Source: Nocardioides sp. zg-1228 (GTDB lineage Bacteria; Actinomycetota; Actinomycetes; Propionibacteriales; Nocardioidaceae). Taken from it: 64,000 nucleotides of DNA. This document shows, one piece after another, positions 43,425 through 51,664 of this stretch (position 1 is its first letter; each line of letters begins with the position of its first letter). Where the stretch lies: contig NZ_CP070961.1 of assembly GCF_017086465.1 (NCBI RefSeq), positions 1,674,001 to 1,738,000 on the forward strand, read 5' to 3'. Below the pieces are notes generated by a model. That model made no database searches and was not told the origin of the DNA. It worked only from the letters and a program-made list of their open reading frames with translations. Made by a program: the position numbers and the translations under genes.

Positions 43425-45528
43425 AGACTTCCCCGCCAAGTCGGCCTTCGCCGCCGGGTACGGCGGGGTGCGGCGGCCCGGACTCGAGGCGCTGGCCGGA
43501 CTGCCGGAGGAACCCCAGCAGGACCTGGTGGAGCTGCTCGGCGCCCTCGACGCGCTCCGGCACGGAGCCGGCGAGGTCCTGCGGCGCGAGCAGGACCGCA
43601 CTGTCCTGCCATCCGCCCAGGCCGCCGTGCGCACCGACCAGCTCCTCGAACGCCGCGATGTCGAGGGTGTGGTCGTCCACCGAGCTGTTGACGTAGAGGT
43701 CGGGGGCCCGCGGGTCGAGCACCGCCCGCAGCAGCACCCGCCGGGCGTGCTCGCCGAACCGGGCCAACGGGTCGGTGCCGGTGACGGCGCCCGAGGCCAG
43801 GTCGACCCGGCCGCCGTCGCCGTGGGCCCAGGGGACCCCGTGGTCGTCGATCCCGGCGATGAACCCCACGCCCGGGTGCTTGCTCAGTCCGGGGAGCAGG
43901 CGCGGCCAGCGAGCCGTGAGCGCGTCCAGGCTCTGACGGGTCGGGCCCGGCACGTAGAACAGTCCCAGGTTGCCCGAGCCCAGGACCACGGGCCGGGTGG
44001 TCGGGCGGTCCGGAGCACGGCTGCCGTCGCGGTCCTCGCCCTCCCTCTCGACCCGGCGTCGGGCCGGAGCCGTGAGCCGGCCCGCGACGCCCTCCTCACC
44101 GATGTCCTGCACCAGCGCGTGGGCCCTGCCCCAGCCCTCGTCGGTCTCCTCGAAGTCGTGGACGTCCTCGCCCATCAGCCGGGTGCAGAGGGTCGGCAGG
44201 TCCACGCCGTGGCGGTCGGCGAACGGCTGGCCCTGGGCCTGGCCGTGGTCGGAGACGACGACCAGGCGGTAGCGGCGGGCGGCGTGCGCGGCGAGCAGCT
44301 CCAGGTTGCCGAGCACCCGGTCGAGGCCCTCGAGGGCGTCCAGGGACTCGTGCCGGAAGAGACCGGCGTGGTGCGCGACCTCGTCGTAGTCGACGTAGTC
44401 GACGTAGATCACCTTGCGCCCCGCCTGCATCTCCTCGGCGATCAGCGCGGTGTTGAGGTCGCGCAGCAGGCCGTTGGTGACGGACCGGAGCAGCGCGAAG
44501 GTCCAGCTCCTGGGGACGCGGGGCACCAGGTCGTGCCGCACCTGGGCGCGCGCCTGCCAGCGCTCCTTCGCCACCTGGCCGAGCGTGCGGGTGAGGCTCC
44601 GGGAGAAGCCCGTGGGGGTGAGCATGAACCACGCCAACGCCCTCCTGGTCTGGGCCGAGCCGACCCGGGGGCTGGCCCGGCTCATCGTCAGCAGCGCGTT
44701 GTCCGCGTCGCCGGAGAAGAGGTTGGAGATCGAGACGCCGTCCTCGCAGAGCAGGCCGCGGCCGTCGCTCGCGCGCTCCTCGATGATGCGCGCGTCGCCG
44801 GGGTGGTTGGCGACCAGGACGCGGCCGAGCTCGCGGTCGTACCACCGGAAGCCCGGGATGCCGGCGACGGTGCCGTGCAGCAGGCCGAGCTGGCTGGCCG
44901 GGGTGGTGCACGGCAGCTGGGGGGTCCACTCGCGGAGCTGGTAGGCGCCCGTGGTCACCCACCGGCGGATCGTCGGCACCCCGCCGGCCTGGACGGCCCA
45001 GCGCAGCACCGGGAACGGCACCCCGTCGAGCTGGACGACGACCAGGCCGTCGACCTCCGGGTCGGTCGGCCGCACCGGCCGGCCCCGACGGGCGAGGGCG
45101 GTGGTGAGCGACTCGTCGGTGCCGGCGGTCAGGACGTAGGCCGCGATCGTCGCGCCGGCGGCGGACACCCAGCTCGCCCAGAAGGCGGCCGGCCAGGTCG
45201 CGGTGATCCCCGGGACGAGGAGGATCGCGACGTGCAGCACCACCCCCTGGGCGCAGAAGGCCAGCGGGAGCACCGTCAGCCAGCCGAGGCGGACGCCGAC
45301 CTCCACCAGCAGCGGACGCACCAGCGAGCCGACGACACCGCTGACCGCCGCGACCGCCGCCAGGCTCCCGAGTGAGGAGGCCTCGAGGTCGGGGAGCAGC
45401 GCGTCAGCCAGCCACAGGAGGAGGGTGGAGACCAGCCAGGTGGCCAGCAGCCGCGCGAGGTCGGCGAGGACGAACCGGCCTCGGCCTCGTCGGCGCGCGC
45501 GTCGGGAGACCGGTGCGTCGCTCGTCAT
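43423..45528 (-). CDS. Holin-like membrane domain fused to an alkaline-phosphatase-superfamily phosphodiesterase
   Basis: This 701-residue protein starts at ATG 45528, which has GGGAGG just upstream. The first 150 residues hold about four helices of the phage-holin-4 type (LADLARLLATWLVSTLLLWLADALLPD ...). The rest is a type I phosphodiesterase/nucleotide pyrophosphatase fold. Metal-site motifs are VVVQLDGVPFPVL, the nucleophile region PCTTPASQLGLLHG, YVDYDEVAHHAG and VVSDHGQAQG. This architecture is a known actinobacterial one; the substrate is probably a phosphodiester or phospholipid head group at the membrane. Both ends of the gene are bordered by 16-bp tandem repeats. Confidence 0.85.
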   Translation of the reverse strand: MTSDAPVSRRARRRGRGRFVLADLARLLATWLVSTLLLWLADALLPDLEASSLGSLAAVAAVSGVVGSLVRPLLVEVGVRLGWLTVLPLAFCAQGVVLHVAILLVPGITATWPAAFWASWVSAAGATIAAYVLTAGTDESLTTALARRGRPVRPTDPEVDGLVVVQLDGVPFPVLRWAVQAGGVPTIRRWVTTGAYQLREWTPQLPCTTPASQLGLLHGTVAGIPGFRWYDRELGRVLVANHPGDARIIEERASDGRGLLCEDGVSISNLFSGDADNALLTMSRASPRVGSAQTRRALAWFMLTPTGFSRSLTRTLGQVAKERWQARAQVRHDLVPRVPRSWTFALLRSVTNGLLRDLNTALIAEEMQAGRKVIYVDYVDYDEVAHHAGLFRHESLDALEGLDRVLGNLELLAAHAARRYRLVVVSDHGQAQGQPFADRHGVDLPTLCTRLMGEDVHDFEETDEGWGRAHALVQDIGEEGVAGRLTAPARRRVEREGEDRDGSRAPDRPTTRPVVLGSGNLGLFYVPGPTRQSLDALTARWPRLLPGLSKHPGVGFIAGIDDHGVPWAHGDGGRVDLASGAVTGTDPLARFGEHARRVLLRAVLDPRAPDLYVNSSVDDHTLDIAAFEELVGAHGGLGGWQDSAVLLAPQDLAGSVPERVEGAEQLHQVLLGFLRQSGQRLESGPPHPAVPGGEGRLGGEV

Positions 45529-45543
45529 GGCGCCTCCCACCCG

Positions 45544-45607
45544 GATCGTCCGAACGCCCGATCGTCCGAACGCCCGATCGTCCGAACGCCCGATCGTCCG
45601 AACGCCG
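45544..45607. repeat. Four tandem copies of a 16-bp repeat upstream of the phosphodiesterase gene
   Basis: The unit GATCGTCCGAACGCCC is repeated four times with one base change in the last copy. Each unit holds a GATCG half of a CGATCG palindrome. The array lies 16 bases upstream of the minus-strand start at 45528 and could hold repeated binding sites in the promoter or leader of that gene. Confidence 0.85.
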
Positions 45608-45664
45608 GGTCGTCCCATCATGTCCCGGTGGGCGCTCCAGCGGAACGCCCTCGCCGGGCCGGGG

Positions 45665-46969
45665 TCACTCGGCGGAGCGTGCCTCGTTGCCCGCGGCCCG
45701 CCGCAGCAGCACCCGGCGCTCACCCTCGTTGCGGGTCAGCGAGGCCGCCCGGGTGAACGCCACGGCCGCCTCGGCGTGCCGCCCGGCCAGCTCGAGCAGG
45801 TCGCCCCGCACGCTCGGCAGGAGCGGTGAGGCGCCCAGCGCCGACGGGTCGACGGCGGCCAGCACCGCCAGCCCGGCCGCGGGGCCGTGGGCCCGTCCGT
45901 GGGCGACGGCCCGGTTGACCTCGACGACCGGTCCGGGCACCGCCTGTGCCAGGACGTCGTACAACGCCGCGATCCTGGTCCAGTCGGTGTCCTCGGCCCG
46001 CGCGGCGCTCGCGTGCTCGGCGGCGATGGAGGCCTGCAGGAAGTAGCGGCCGACCGGCGCGCCGCCGGCGGCCAGGCGGGAGGCGGCGCGCAGGGCGGCG
46101 AGCCCGCGCCGCACCATCAGCTGGTCCCACTGCGTGCGGTCCTGGTCGTCGAGCAGCACGGGCGTGCCGTCGGGGGAGAGGCGGGCGGCCGTGCGCGACC
46201 CCTGCAGCTCCAGCAGCGCCTGGAGGCCAAGCACCTCGGGCTCGTCGGGGGCGAGGTCGGCGAGCATCCGGGCCAGCCGGGTGGCCTCGGCCGCCAGGTC
46301 GGGGCGCATCCAGTCGCTGCCGGCGGTGGCGGTGTAGCCCTCGTTGAAGATCAGGTAGACCACGGCCATCACGTCGTCGAGTCGCGCCGTCCGCTCGGCG
46401 CCGGTGGGCAGCTCGAGCTCGGCGCCGGCCTCGGCGAGCGTCCGCTTGGCGCGCGAGATCCGCTGGCCCAGCGTCGACTCGCTGGTGAGGAAGCCGCGGG
46501 CGATCTCGGCCGTGGTGAGCCCGCCCACCAGGCGCAGGGTGAGGGCGGCACGCGACTCGGGCGTCAACGAGGGGTGGCAGGAGAGGAAGACCAGCCGCAG
46601 CACGTCGTCCTCGATGTGGTCGACCTGGTCGTCGAGGTCGGGCACCTGTGCCTCCTCCCCGCCCCGCGCGTGCTCGAGCTCGGCGACCTTGCGCCGCAGC
46701 GTGTCGGCACGCCGGAAGTGGTCGACGCCGCGGCGCTTCGCCGTCGTCATCAGCCACGCCGACGGGTTGTCCGGGACGCCGGACACCGGCCACTGCTCCA
46801 GCGCGGCCACGAGCGCGTCCTGCGCGAGGTCCTCGGCGAGGTCGACGTCGCGCGTCATCCGGGTGAGGGCGCCGACGAGGCGGGCCGACTCGGCCCGCCA
46901 CGTGGCGATCACGACCCCGTCGGGCCCCGGGGGCCCCGAGGGGTCGTCGTACGTCGTCCCTGCCGGCAC
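45665..46969 (-). CDS. ECF42-type RNA polymerase sigma factor with C-terminal extension
   Basis: This 434-residue protein has sigma region 2 (DVDLAEDLAQDALVAALEQWP, NPSAWLMTTAKRRGVDHFRRA) and sigma region 4 (LTLRLVGGLTTAEIARGFLTSESTLGQRISRAKRTL). A long alpha-helical TPR-like C-terminal domain of about 200 residues follows, the hallmark of ECF42. That extension is needed for activity in characterised members. The DGPF/YCII-type gene directly upstream is the conserved genomic partner of this sigma class. The GTG at 46969 follows TACGCT-N6 on this strand. There is no anti-sigma gene, as usual for the class. Confidence 0.9.
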   Translation of the reverse strand: MPAGTTYDDPSGPPGPDGVVIATWRAESARLVGALTRMTRDVDLAEDLAQDALVAALEQWPVSGVPDNPSAWLMTTAKRRGVDHFRRADTLRRKVAELEHARGGEEAQVPDLDDQVDHIEDDVLRLVFLSCHPSLTPESRAALTLRLVGGLTTAEIARGFLTSESTLGQRISRAKRTLAEAGAELELPTGAERTARLDDVMAVVYLIFNEGYTATAGSDWMRPDLAAEATRLARMLADLAPDEPEVLGLQALLELQGSRTAARLSPDGTPVLLDDQDRTQWDQLMVRRGLAALRAASRLAAGGAPVGRYFLQASIAAEHASAARAEDTDWTRIAALYDVLAQAVPGPVVEVNRAVAHGRAHGPAAGLAVLAAVDPSALGASPLLPSVRGDLLELAGRHAEAAVAFTRAASLTRNEGERRVLLRRAAGNEARSAE

Positions 46970-46994
46970 GCGGCCAGCGTAGTGCGGTCCCGAC

Positions 46995-47369
46995 TCAGTC
47001 GCCGGGGGCCTCAGGGCCCTCCGACACCTGGCGCAGCGTGGCCACGACGGTGGCGTCCGGCCAGTGCTTGGCGTGCAGCTCGGCGAAGAGGCGCTGGTCG
47101 GCGACGGCCTCCTCGAGGCTGGCGTACTCCATCAGCGACCAGCCGCCGACGACCTCCTTGCCCTCGGCGTAGGGCCCGTCGACGCGGGTCACCTCGCCCG
47201 AGCGGACGACGAAGTTGACGGCGTCCTCCGTGCCGTAGAGCCCGCCCCCGTCGAGGAACGAGCCGTTGGCGGCCCGCTCGCCGATGAAGACGTCCATCGC
47301 GTCGAACAACGACTGCGGCGGCATGTCGATGTTCTCCTCCATCCTGACGAATCCCATGAAACGCGGCAT
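46995..47369 (-). CDS. DGPF/YCII-related protein, partner of the ECF42 sigma factor
   Basis: A 124-residue YCII-like (DGPF) protein with the motif EVTRVDGPYAEGKEVVGGWSLMEY. Such proteins accompany ECF42 genes and are their main regulon members; the biochemical function is not settled. The ATG at 47369 is fixed by a very good AGGAGGAG site eight bases upstream. A matching ECF42-like promoter lies at 47416-47442. A longer reading frame extends to 47456 through that promoter and is rejected. Confidence 0.87.
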   Translation of the reverse strand: MPRFMGFVRMEENIDMPPQSLFDAMDVFIGERAANGSFLDGGGLYGTEDAVNFVVRSGEVTRVDGPYAEGKEVVGGWSLMEYASLEEAVADQRLFAELHAKHWPDATVVATLRQVSEGPEAPGD

Positions 47370-47415
47370 CGTGATCGCTCCTCCTGTGTGCGGGTCGGTG
47401 TGTTCTCGCACGTAC

Positions 47416-47442
47416 GTCGAACGGGCGCGACGCGCTTCGACA
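47416..47442 (-). promoter_or_regulatory. ECF42-type promoter of the DGPF gene
   Basis: On the minus strand TGTCGA (47442-47437), a 17-base spacer and CGAC (47419-47416) match the -35 TGTCGA and -10 CGWC pattern reported for ECF42. It stands about 47 bases before the DGPF start, leaving a leader with the strong ribosome site. This suggests the sigma factor drives its partner gene. Confidence 0.65.
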
Positions 47443-47490
47443 TCGGTGTCCCACATCTTTCCGCCGGCCCGCCCGGCCTGCCAAGAGGCG

Positions 47491-48246
47491 TCAGCGCGGA
47501 CGCGGGCGGGCCGCGTCGCCCGGTAGCGCGAAGTCCGCGTGCACGCCGGGACTGAAGGCCACGTGGTCGGGCGGGCGCGAGGCGAGGCCCGGGAGCCCCA
47601 GCGACGCCATCAGCTCGTCGTCGAGAGCGAGCACCTCGGCGTCGTGCAGCGGCCACGGCTCGTGCCGGTTGGGGACGTGGAGGGTGCGTCCCCACCACCG
47701 CGTGTGGAGTCCCCACCTGGCGGTGAGGAAGTGGTCGAGGTCGGTGGGCGCGCGCTGCGCTCCGGCACGTACGACGACGTGGCTGGCCGGCCGCGCACCG
47801 GCCCCGCGCAGGCGCGCGTCGTAGGTGTGCACGTCGCCGTCGCGGTGGTGGCGCATCCGCGCCCAGCGGTAGGGCAGGCCCAGGGCGGAGCGGGCCCCGA
47901 GCACCACCGCGGCCCGCTCGGCGGCGAGGGCGAGGAAGACGACGCCGCGCCGCCCGGTGCGGTCGACGGAGTAGAGGCGCACGTTGGTCTCCAGGAAGGT
48001 GCCCAGCCACGGGACCGCCGGACCCCGCCCCGCCCCGGCGTCGACCAGGCGGAACGGGACGAGCCCGACGTAGGTCCGCCCCCGGAACGTGTCGGGCCGG
48101 ACCCCGGGCGGCATCCGGCGGGCCACGTCGGCGGGGTCGAGCGCCCAGTGGAGGAAGGTGAGGTCGCGCCACTGCTGGCTCATCATCACGGTGCCCGCCA
48201 GGGCCGGAGCCTCCGGCGACACGGGCTCGACGCATGCCTCGTCCAC
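47491..48246 (-). CDS. DUF2071 (YqjF-like) family protein
   Basis: The 251-residue soluble protein belongs to the DUF2071/YqjF family (WRDLTFLHWALDPADVARRMPPGVRPDTFRGRTYVGLVPFRL ... PWLGTFLETNVRLYSVDRTGRRGVVFLALAAERA). The fold resembles acetoacetate decarboxylase, but the function is unknown. The GTG start at 48246 is preceded by TAGGGT-N6 on this strand, a leaderless arrangement. It diverges from the ABC exporter genes. Confidence 0.85.
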   Translation of the reverse strand: MDEACVEPVSPEAPALAGTVMMSQQWRDLTFLHWALDPADVARRMPPGVRPDTFRGRTYVGLVPFRLVDAGAGRGPAVPWLGTFLETNVRLYSVDRTGRRGVVFLALAAERAAVVLGARSALGLPYRWARMRHHRDGDVHTYDARLRGAGARPASHVVVRAGAQRAPTDLDHFLTARWGLHTRWWGRTLHVPNRHEPWPLHDAEVLALDDELMASLGLPGLASRPPDHVAFSPGVHADFALPGDAARPRPR

Positions 48247-48382
48247 GGCCCCACCCTAGGTCCGGCCGGAGCGCACCGTGCGGCGTTCGGCGCACCCCGA
48301 CGCGGCCGCGGCAGGCGTCGAGCAGCGGGCCCGGAGGCGCGACCTGTGGGTGACGGGTTGGTCGGGCGGGCCCGTGCTGTTC

Positions 48383-48396
48383 TAGGGTCGACCCCT
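48383..48396 (+). promoter_or_regulatory. -10 hexamer of the DrrA-like gene
   Basis: TAGGGT followed by eight bases precedes GTG 48397. A second TAGGGT on the other strand (48258-48253) serves the divergent DUF2071 gene. Confidence 0.45.
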
Positions 48397-49323
48397 GTGA
48401 CAGAAGCGATGATCTCGGCGCGGGGACTGCGCAAGTCCTTCGGTGACTTCGAAGCCGTCAAGGGCATCGACGTGGAGGTGCGCCGGGGCGAGGCGTTCGG
48501 CTTCCTCGGCCCCAACGGCGCGGGCAAGTCGAGCACGATGCGGATGATCGCCTCGGTCAGCCCGGTGAGCGGCGGCGAGCTGCGGATCCTCGGCATGGAC
48601 CCCGCCACCGACGGCCCGGCCATCCGCGGGCGGCTCGGCGTCTGCCCGCAGGAGGACACGCTCGACAACGAGCTCAACGTCTTCGACAACCTCTACATCT
48701 ACGGCCGCTACTTCGGCATCGACCGGGCCACCTGCCGCGAGCGGGCCAACGAGCTGCTCGAGTTCGCGCAGATCACCGACAAGGCCAAGGCGAAGGTCGA
48801 GAACCTCTCGGGCGGCATGAAGCGCCGGCTCACCATCGCCCGCAGCCTCATCAACCGGCCCGACCTGCTGCTGCTCGACGAGCCGACCACCGGTCTCGAC
48901 CCGCAGGCGCGTCACGTCCTGTGGGACCAGCTCTTCCGGCTCAAGCAGGCCGGCGTCACCCTCGTCATCACCACCCACTACATGGACGAGGCAGAGCAGC
49001 TGTGTGACCGCCTGGTCGTGATGGACAAGGGGCGCATCGCGGCCGAGGGGTCGCCGCGCGAGCTCATCGACGCCCACTCGACCCGCGAGGTGGCCGAGCT
49101 CCGCTTCGGGGTCGGCGAGCACGAGGCCCTCGCGGAGAAGATCGAGGACCTCGGCGAGCGCGTCGAGGTGCTGCCCGACCGGCTGCTCGTCTACAGCGAC
49201 CACGGCGAGGACGTCGTCGCGGCCGTCATCGACCGCGGCCTGCACCCCATCGCGACGCTGGTGCGCCGCTCCACCCTGGAGGACGTCTTCCTGCGCCTCA
49301 CCGGCCGGAGCCTGGCGGACTGA
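48397..49323 (+). CDS. ABC transporter ATPase, DrrA/ABC-2 exporter type
   Basis: This 308-residue ATPase has Walker A GPNGAGKSS, Q loop GVCPQEDTLDNELNVFDNL, signature LSGGMKRR, Walker B LLLLDEPTTGLD, the H loop in ITTHYMDEAEQ and a C-terminal DrrA-like extension. It powers the two ABC-2 permeases that follow at once, forming a three-gene exporter for a drug, lipid or polysaccharide. GTG 48397 is favoured; an ATG 12 bases downstream is an alternative. Confidence 0.93.
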   Translation: MTEAMISARGLRKSFGDFEAVKGIDVEVRRGEAFGFLGPNGAGKSSTMRMIASVSPVSGGELRILGMDPATDGPAIRGRLGVCPQEDTLDNELNVFDNLYIYGRYFGIDRATCRERANELLEFAQITDKAKAKVENLSGGMKRRLTIARSLINRPDLLLLDEPTTGLDPQARHVLWDQLFRLKQAGVTLVITTHYMDEAEQLCDRLVVMDKGRIAAEGSPRELIDAHSTREVAELRFGVGEHEALAEKIEDLGERVEVLPDRLLVYSDHGEDVVAAVIDRGLHPIATLVRRSTLEDVFLRLTGRSLAD

Positions 49324-49324
49324 C

Positions 49325-50176
49325 GTGACGACACCGCACACGGCCCCCGACGGCGCCGCCGTGACCACCGCCCGACCGGCGCCGACGGGCGCCCTGTCGG
49401 CGTGGGAGGGCATGGCCCGCCAGTACGACTACTGGCTCACCGTCCTCAAGCGCACCTGGCGCGGGGGAGTGGTGAGCAGCTTCCTCACGCCGCTGCTCTA
49501 CGTCGTCGCGATGGGCGTGCTGCTCGGTGGCTTCATCGAGGCCGACCCCGACCGGCTCGACGGCGCGACGTCCTACCTCGCCTTCGTCGTCCCCGGCCTC
49601 GTCGCCTCGCACGCCATGACGATCGCGGTCAACGAGTCGACGTACCCCGTCATGGGGGCCATCAAGTGGCACAAGACCTTCTACGCCCAGCTGGCCACGC
49701 CGCTCGCCGTGCGCGACCTGGTCAACGCCTTCGTCGCGTTCGTGGTGTTCCGGGTCGCCTCGGCCTGCGCGGTCTTCATGCTGGTCCTCGCGCCGTTCGG
49801 CGTCTTCACCACGTGGTGGGGGCCGATCCTGGCGTGGGTGTCGCAGGTGCTGGTCGGCTGCGCCTTCGCCACCCTGGTCTTCGCCTACAGCGCGCGGCTG
49901 CGGTCGGAGGAGGGGTTCGGCCTGCTGTTCCGCCTCGGCGTGATCCCGCTGACGCTGTTCTCCGGGGCGTTCTTCCCGATCAGCAACCTCGGCCCGGTGC
50001 TCGAGTGGCTCGCCCGGCTGACCCCGCTGTGGCACGGCGTCTCGCTGTCGCGGATGTTCTGCGTGGGCCAGGTCGACTGGTCGCTCGTCGCCGTGCACGT
50101 CGTGGTCCTGGTCTCGCTCACCGTCGTCGGCTGGTTCCTCGCCGTGCGCCACCTCGACCGTCGGCTGGAGGTCTGA
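49325..50176 (+). CDS. ABC-2 type permease, subunit 1
   Basis: This 283-residue protein has six membrane helices of the ABC-2 family (FLTPLLYVVAMGVLLGGFI; YLAFVVPGLVASHAMTIAV; LFSGAFFPISNL). A soluble N terminus of about 30 residues precedes them. It starts one base after the ATPase stop, and its partner permease follows one base after its own stop, so the exporter is assembled from a single transcript. Two different permeases, rather than a homodimer, are typical of DrrABC-like systems. Confidence 0.9.
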   Translation: MTTPHTAPDGAAVTTARPAPTGALSAWEGMARQYDYWLTVLKRTWRGGVVSSFLTPLLYVVAMGVLLGGFIEADPDRLDGATSYLAFVVPGLVASHAMTIAVNESTYPVMGAIKWHKTFYAQLATPLAVRDLVNAFVAFVVFRVASACAVFMLVLAPFGVFTTWWGPILAWVSQVLVGCAFATLVFAYSARLRSEEGFGLLFRLGVIPLTLFSGAFFPISNLGPVLEWLARLTPLWHGVSLSRMFCVGQVDWSLVAVHVVVLVSLTVVGWFLAVRHLDRRLEV

Positions 50177-50177
50177 T

Positions 50178-50978
50178 ATGGCACTCGTCGACCCGATCCC
50201 CGCCCCGCTCACCCCCGCAGCCGCCACCAAGGTGCTGGTGCTGCGCAACTACGTCGTCTACAAGGACGCGTGGAAGCTCTTCATCACCGGCTTCCTCGAG
50301 CCCGTCTTCTACCTCTTCTCCATCGGCATCGGCGTCGGCAAGCTCATCGACACCTTCGAGTTCCACGGCGAGGCGATCCCCTACGCCGAGTTCGTCGCAC
50401 CCGCCATGCTCGCCACGTCGGCGTTCAACGGCGCGCTGCTGGACTCGACCTACAACGTGTTCTTCAAGCTGCGCTACGAGAAGCTCTACGACCAGATGCT
50501 CGCCACGCCGCTCTCCACCGGCGACATCGCGCGCGGCGAGATCACGTGGGGCCTGATGCGCGGCTCGGTCTACTCCGCCGCGTTCCTCGTCGTGATGGCG
50601 CTGATGGGCCTGACCGACACCTGGTGGGCCGTCCTCGCCCTGCCGGCCGCGATCCTGATCGCGTTCGCGTTCTCGGCCGTGTGCATGGCCCTGACGACGT
50701 GGATGACGTCATGGCAGGACTTCGACAAGATCCAGCTCGCGCAGATGCCGCTGTTCCTCTTCTCGGCGACGTTCTTCCCCATCGAGGCGTTCGGCGACGG
50801 TGTGCTCCGCTGGGTCGTGGAGGCCACCCCGCTCTACCGCGGCGTCGTGCTGTGCCGCGAGCTGACCACGGGCGTGGTGACCTGGGAGTCGGCCGTCTCC
50901 GTGGTCTACCTCGTCGCGATGGGCATCGTCGGGCTGCTCGTCGTGCGCCGCCGGCTCGACAAGCTGCTGCTGACCTGA
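50178..50978 (+). CDS. ABC-2 type permease, subunit 2
   Basis: A 266-residue ABC-2 permease with six helices (FLEPVFYLFSIGIGVGKLI; VAPAMLATSAFNGALLDSTYNVFFKLRYEKLYDQMLATPL; FSATFFPIEAFG). It is related to but clearly different from the preceding permease, so the pair probably forms the heterodimeric channel. The operon ends here; the next 30 bases lead into a gene remnant. Confidence 0.9.
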   Translation: MALVDPIPAPLTPAAATKVLVLRNYVVYKDAWKLFITGFLEPVFYLFSIGIGVGKLIDTFEFHGEAIPYAEFVAPAMLATSAFNGALLDSTYNVFFKLRYEKLYDQMLATPLSTGDIARGEITWGLMRGSVYSAAFLVVMALMGLTDTWWAVLALPAAILIAFAFSAVCMALTTWMTSWQDFDKIQLAQMPLFLFSATFFPIEAFGDGVLRWVVEATPLYRGVVLCRELTTGVVTWESAVSVVYLVAMGIVGLLVVRRRLDKLLLT

Positions 50979-51005
50979 GGCGCTCCGGCGGGCTGGGTTC
51001 GGACG

Positions 51006-51125
51006 ATGGACGCCTACGCTCGCGGTGACGTGATGGTCGTCGAGGAGCTCCCGATGACGGTGACCGGCAAGGTGCGCAAGGTCGAGATGCGCGAGGTGTC
51101 CGCCCAGCGCCTCGGCCTGGGCTGA
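51006..51125 (+). pseudogene. C-terminal fossil of a fatty-acyl-CoA synthetase
   Basis: A 39-codon open frame encodes VVEELPMTVTGKVRKVEMREV and LGLG at its end. This is the last segment of AMP-forming acyl-CoA ligases, including the A10 motif (P-x-T-x-x-G-K-x-x-K) with the catalytic lysine. The first nine codons do not look like the family, and no upstream ligase sequence remains before 50978. It is what is left of a deleted gene. Its stop codon lies in an intact terminator stem, which may be why the tail survived. Confidence 0.75.
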
Positions 51126-51140
51126 CCGCTGGTCAGCCCA
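51118..51140. terminator. Perfect bidirectional terminator containing both stop codons
   Basis: TGGGCTGACC, a GCT loop and GGTCAGCCCA form a perfect 10-bp hairpin. The left arm carries the stop of the ligase remnant and the right arm the stop of the convergent acetyltransferase. Confidence 0.75.
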
Positions 51141-51621
51141 CCACCCTCTGCATCCACGCCACGTCGATCCAGCGGTCGTGCTTGCGGCCCACCTCGCGCA
51201 TCACGCCCACCTCCTCGAAGCCGCACGCGCGGTGCAGCGCGAGGCTCGCGTCGTTCGGCAGGGCGACGGCGGCGACGACGAGGTGCACGCCGTCGTCGGT
51301 GAGCCGCGCCAGCAGGGCGTCGTACAGCCGCCGGCCCACGCCGCGGCCCTGGTGCCCGGGCGCGACGTAGACCGTGGTCTCGCGGGTGTGGGAGTAGGCC
51401 GGCTTGGGCCGGAACGGCGACGAGGTGGCGTAGCCGGCGACGGCGCCCTCGTGCTCGGCGACCAGGAAGTGGTCGCGCGGCCCGGAGGCGGCCAGCCGCT
51501 CCTCCCACAGCTCCATCGGCCGGGGCTCGAGGTCGAAGGTGGCATGGCCCTCGCGCGCCTCGCGGGCGTAGATCGCCGCGACGGCGGGAAGGTCGGCGGG
51601 AAGTGCGCGACGGATGTCCAT
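51133..51621 (-). CDS. GNAT acetyltransferase, phosphinothricin-acetyltransferase (Pat) type
   Basis: This 162-residue protein has the compact Pat/Bar-like N-acetyltransferase pattern: AALPADLPAVAAIYAREAREGHATFDLEPR-like opening, AGYATSSPFRPKPAYSHTRETTVYV and the CoA loop GHQGRGVGRRLYDALL, then ALHRACGFEEVGVMREVGRKHDRWIDVAWMQ. Relatives acetylate methionine sulfoximine, phosphinothricin or amino acids. The ATG at 51621 is preferred; three codons upstream is another ATG. It diverges from the DinB-like gene by 43 bases. Confidence 0.87.
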   Translation of the reverse strand: MDIRRALPADLPAVAAIYAREAREGHATFDLEPRPMELWEERLAASGPRDHFLVAEHEGAVAGYATSSPFRPKPAYSHTRETTVYVAPGHQGRGVGRRLYDALLARLTDDGVHLVVAAVALPNDASLALHRACGFEEVGVMREVGRKHDRWIDVAWMQRVVG

Positions 51622-51664
51622 TCCGGCCATTGTCCCCCGTCCGGCGGCTGGTTGGATGGCACGC

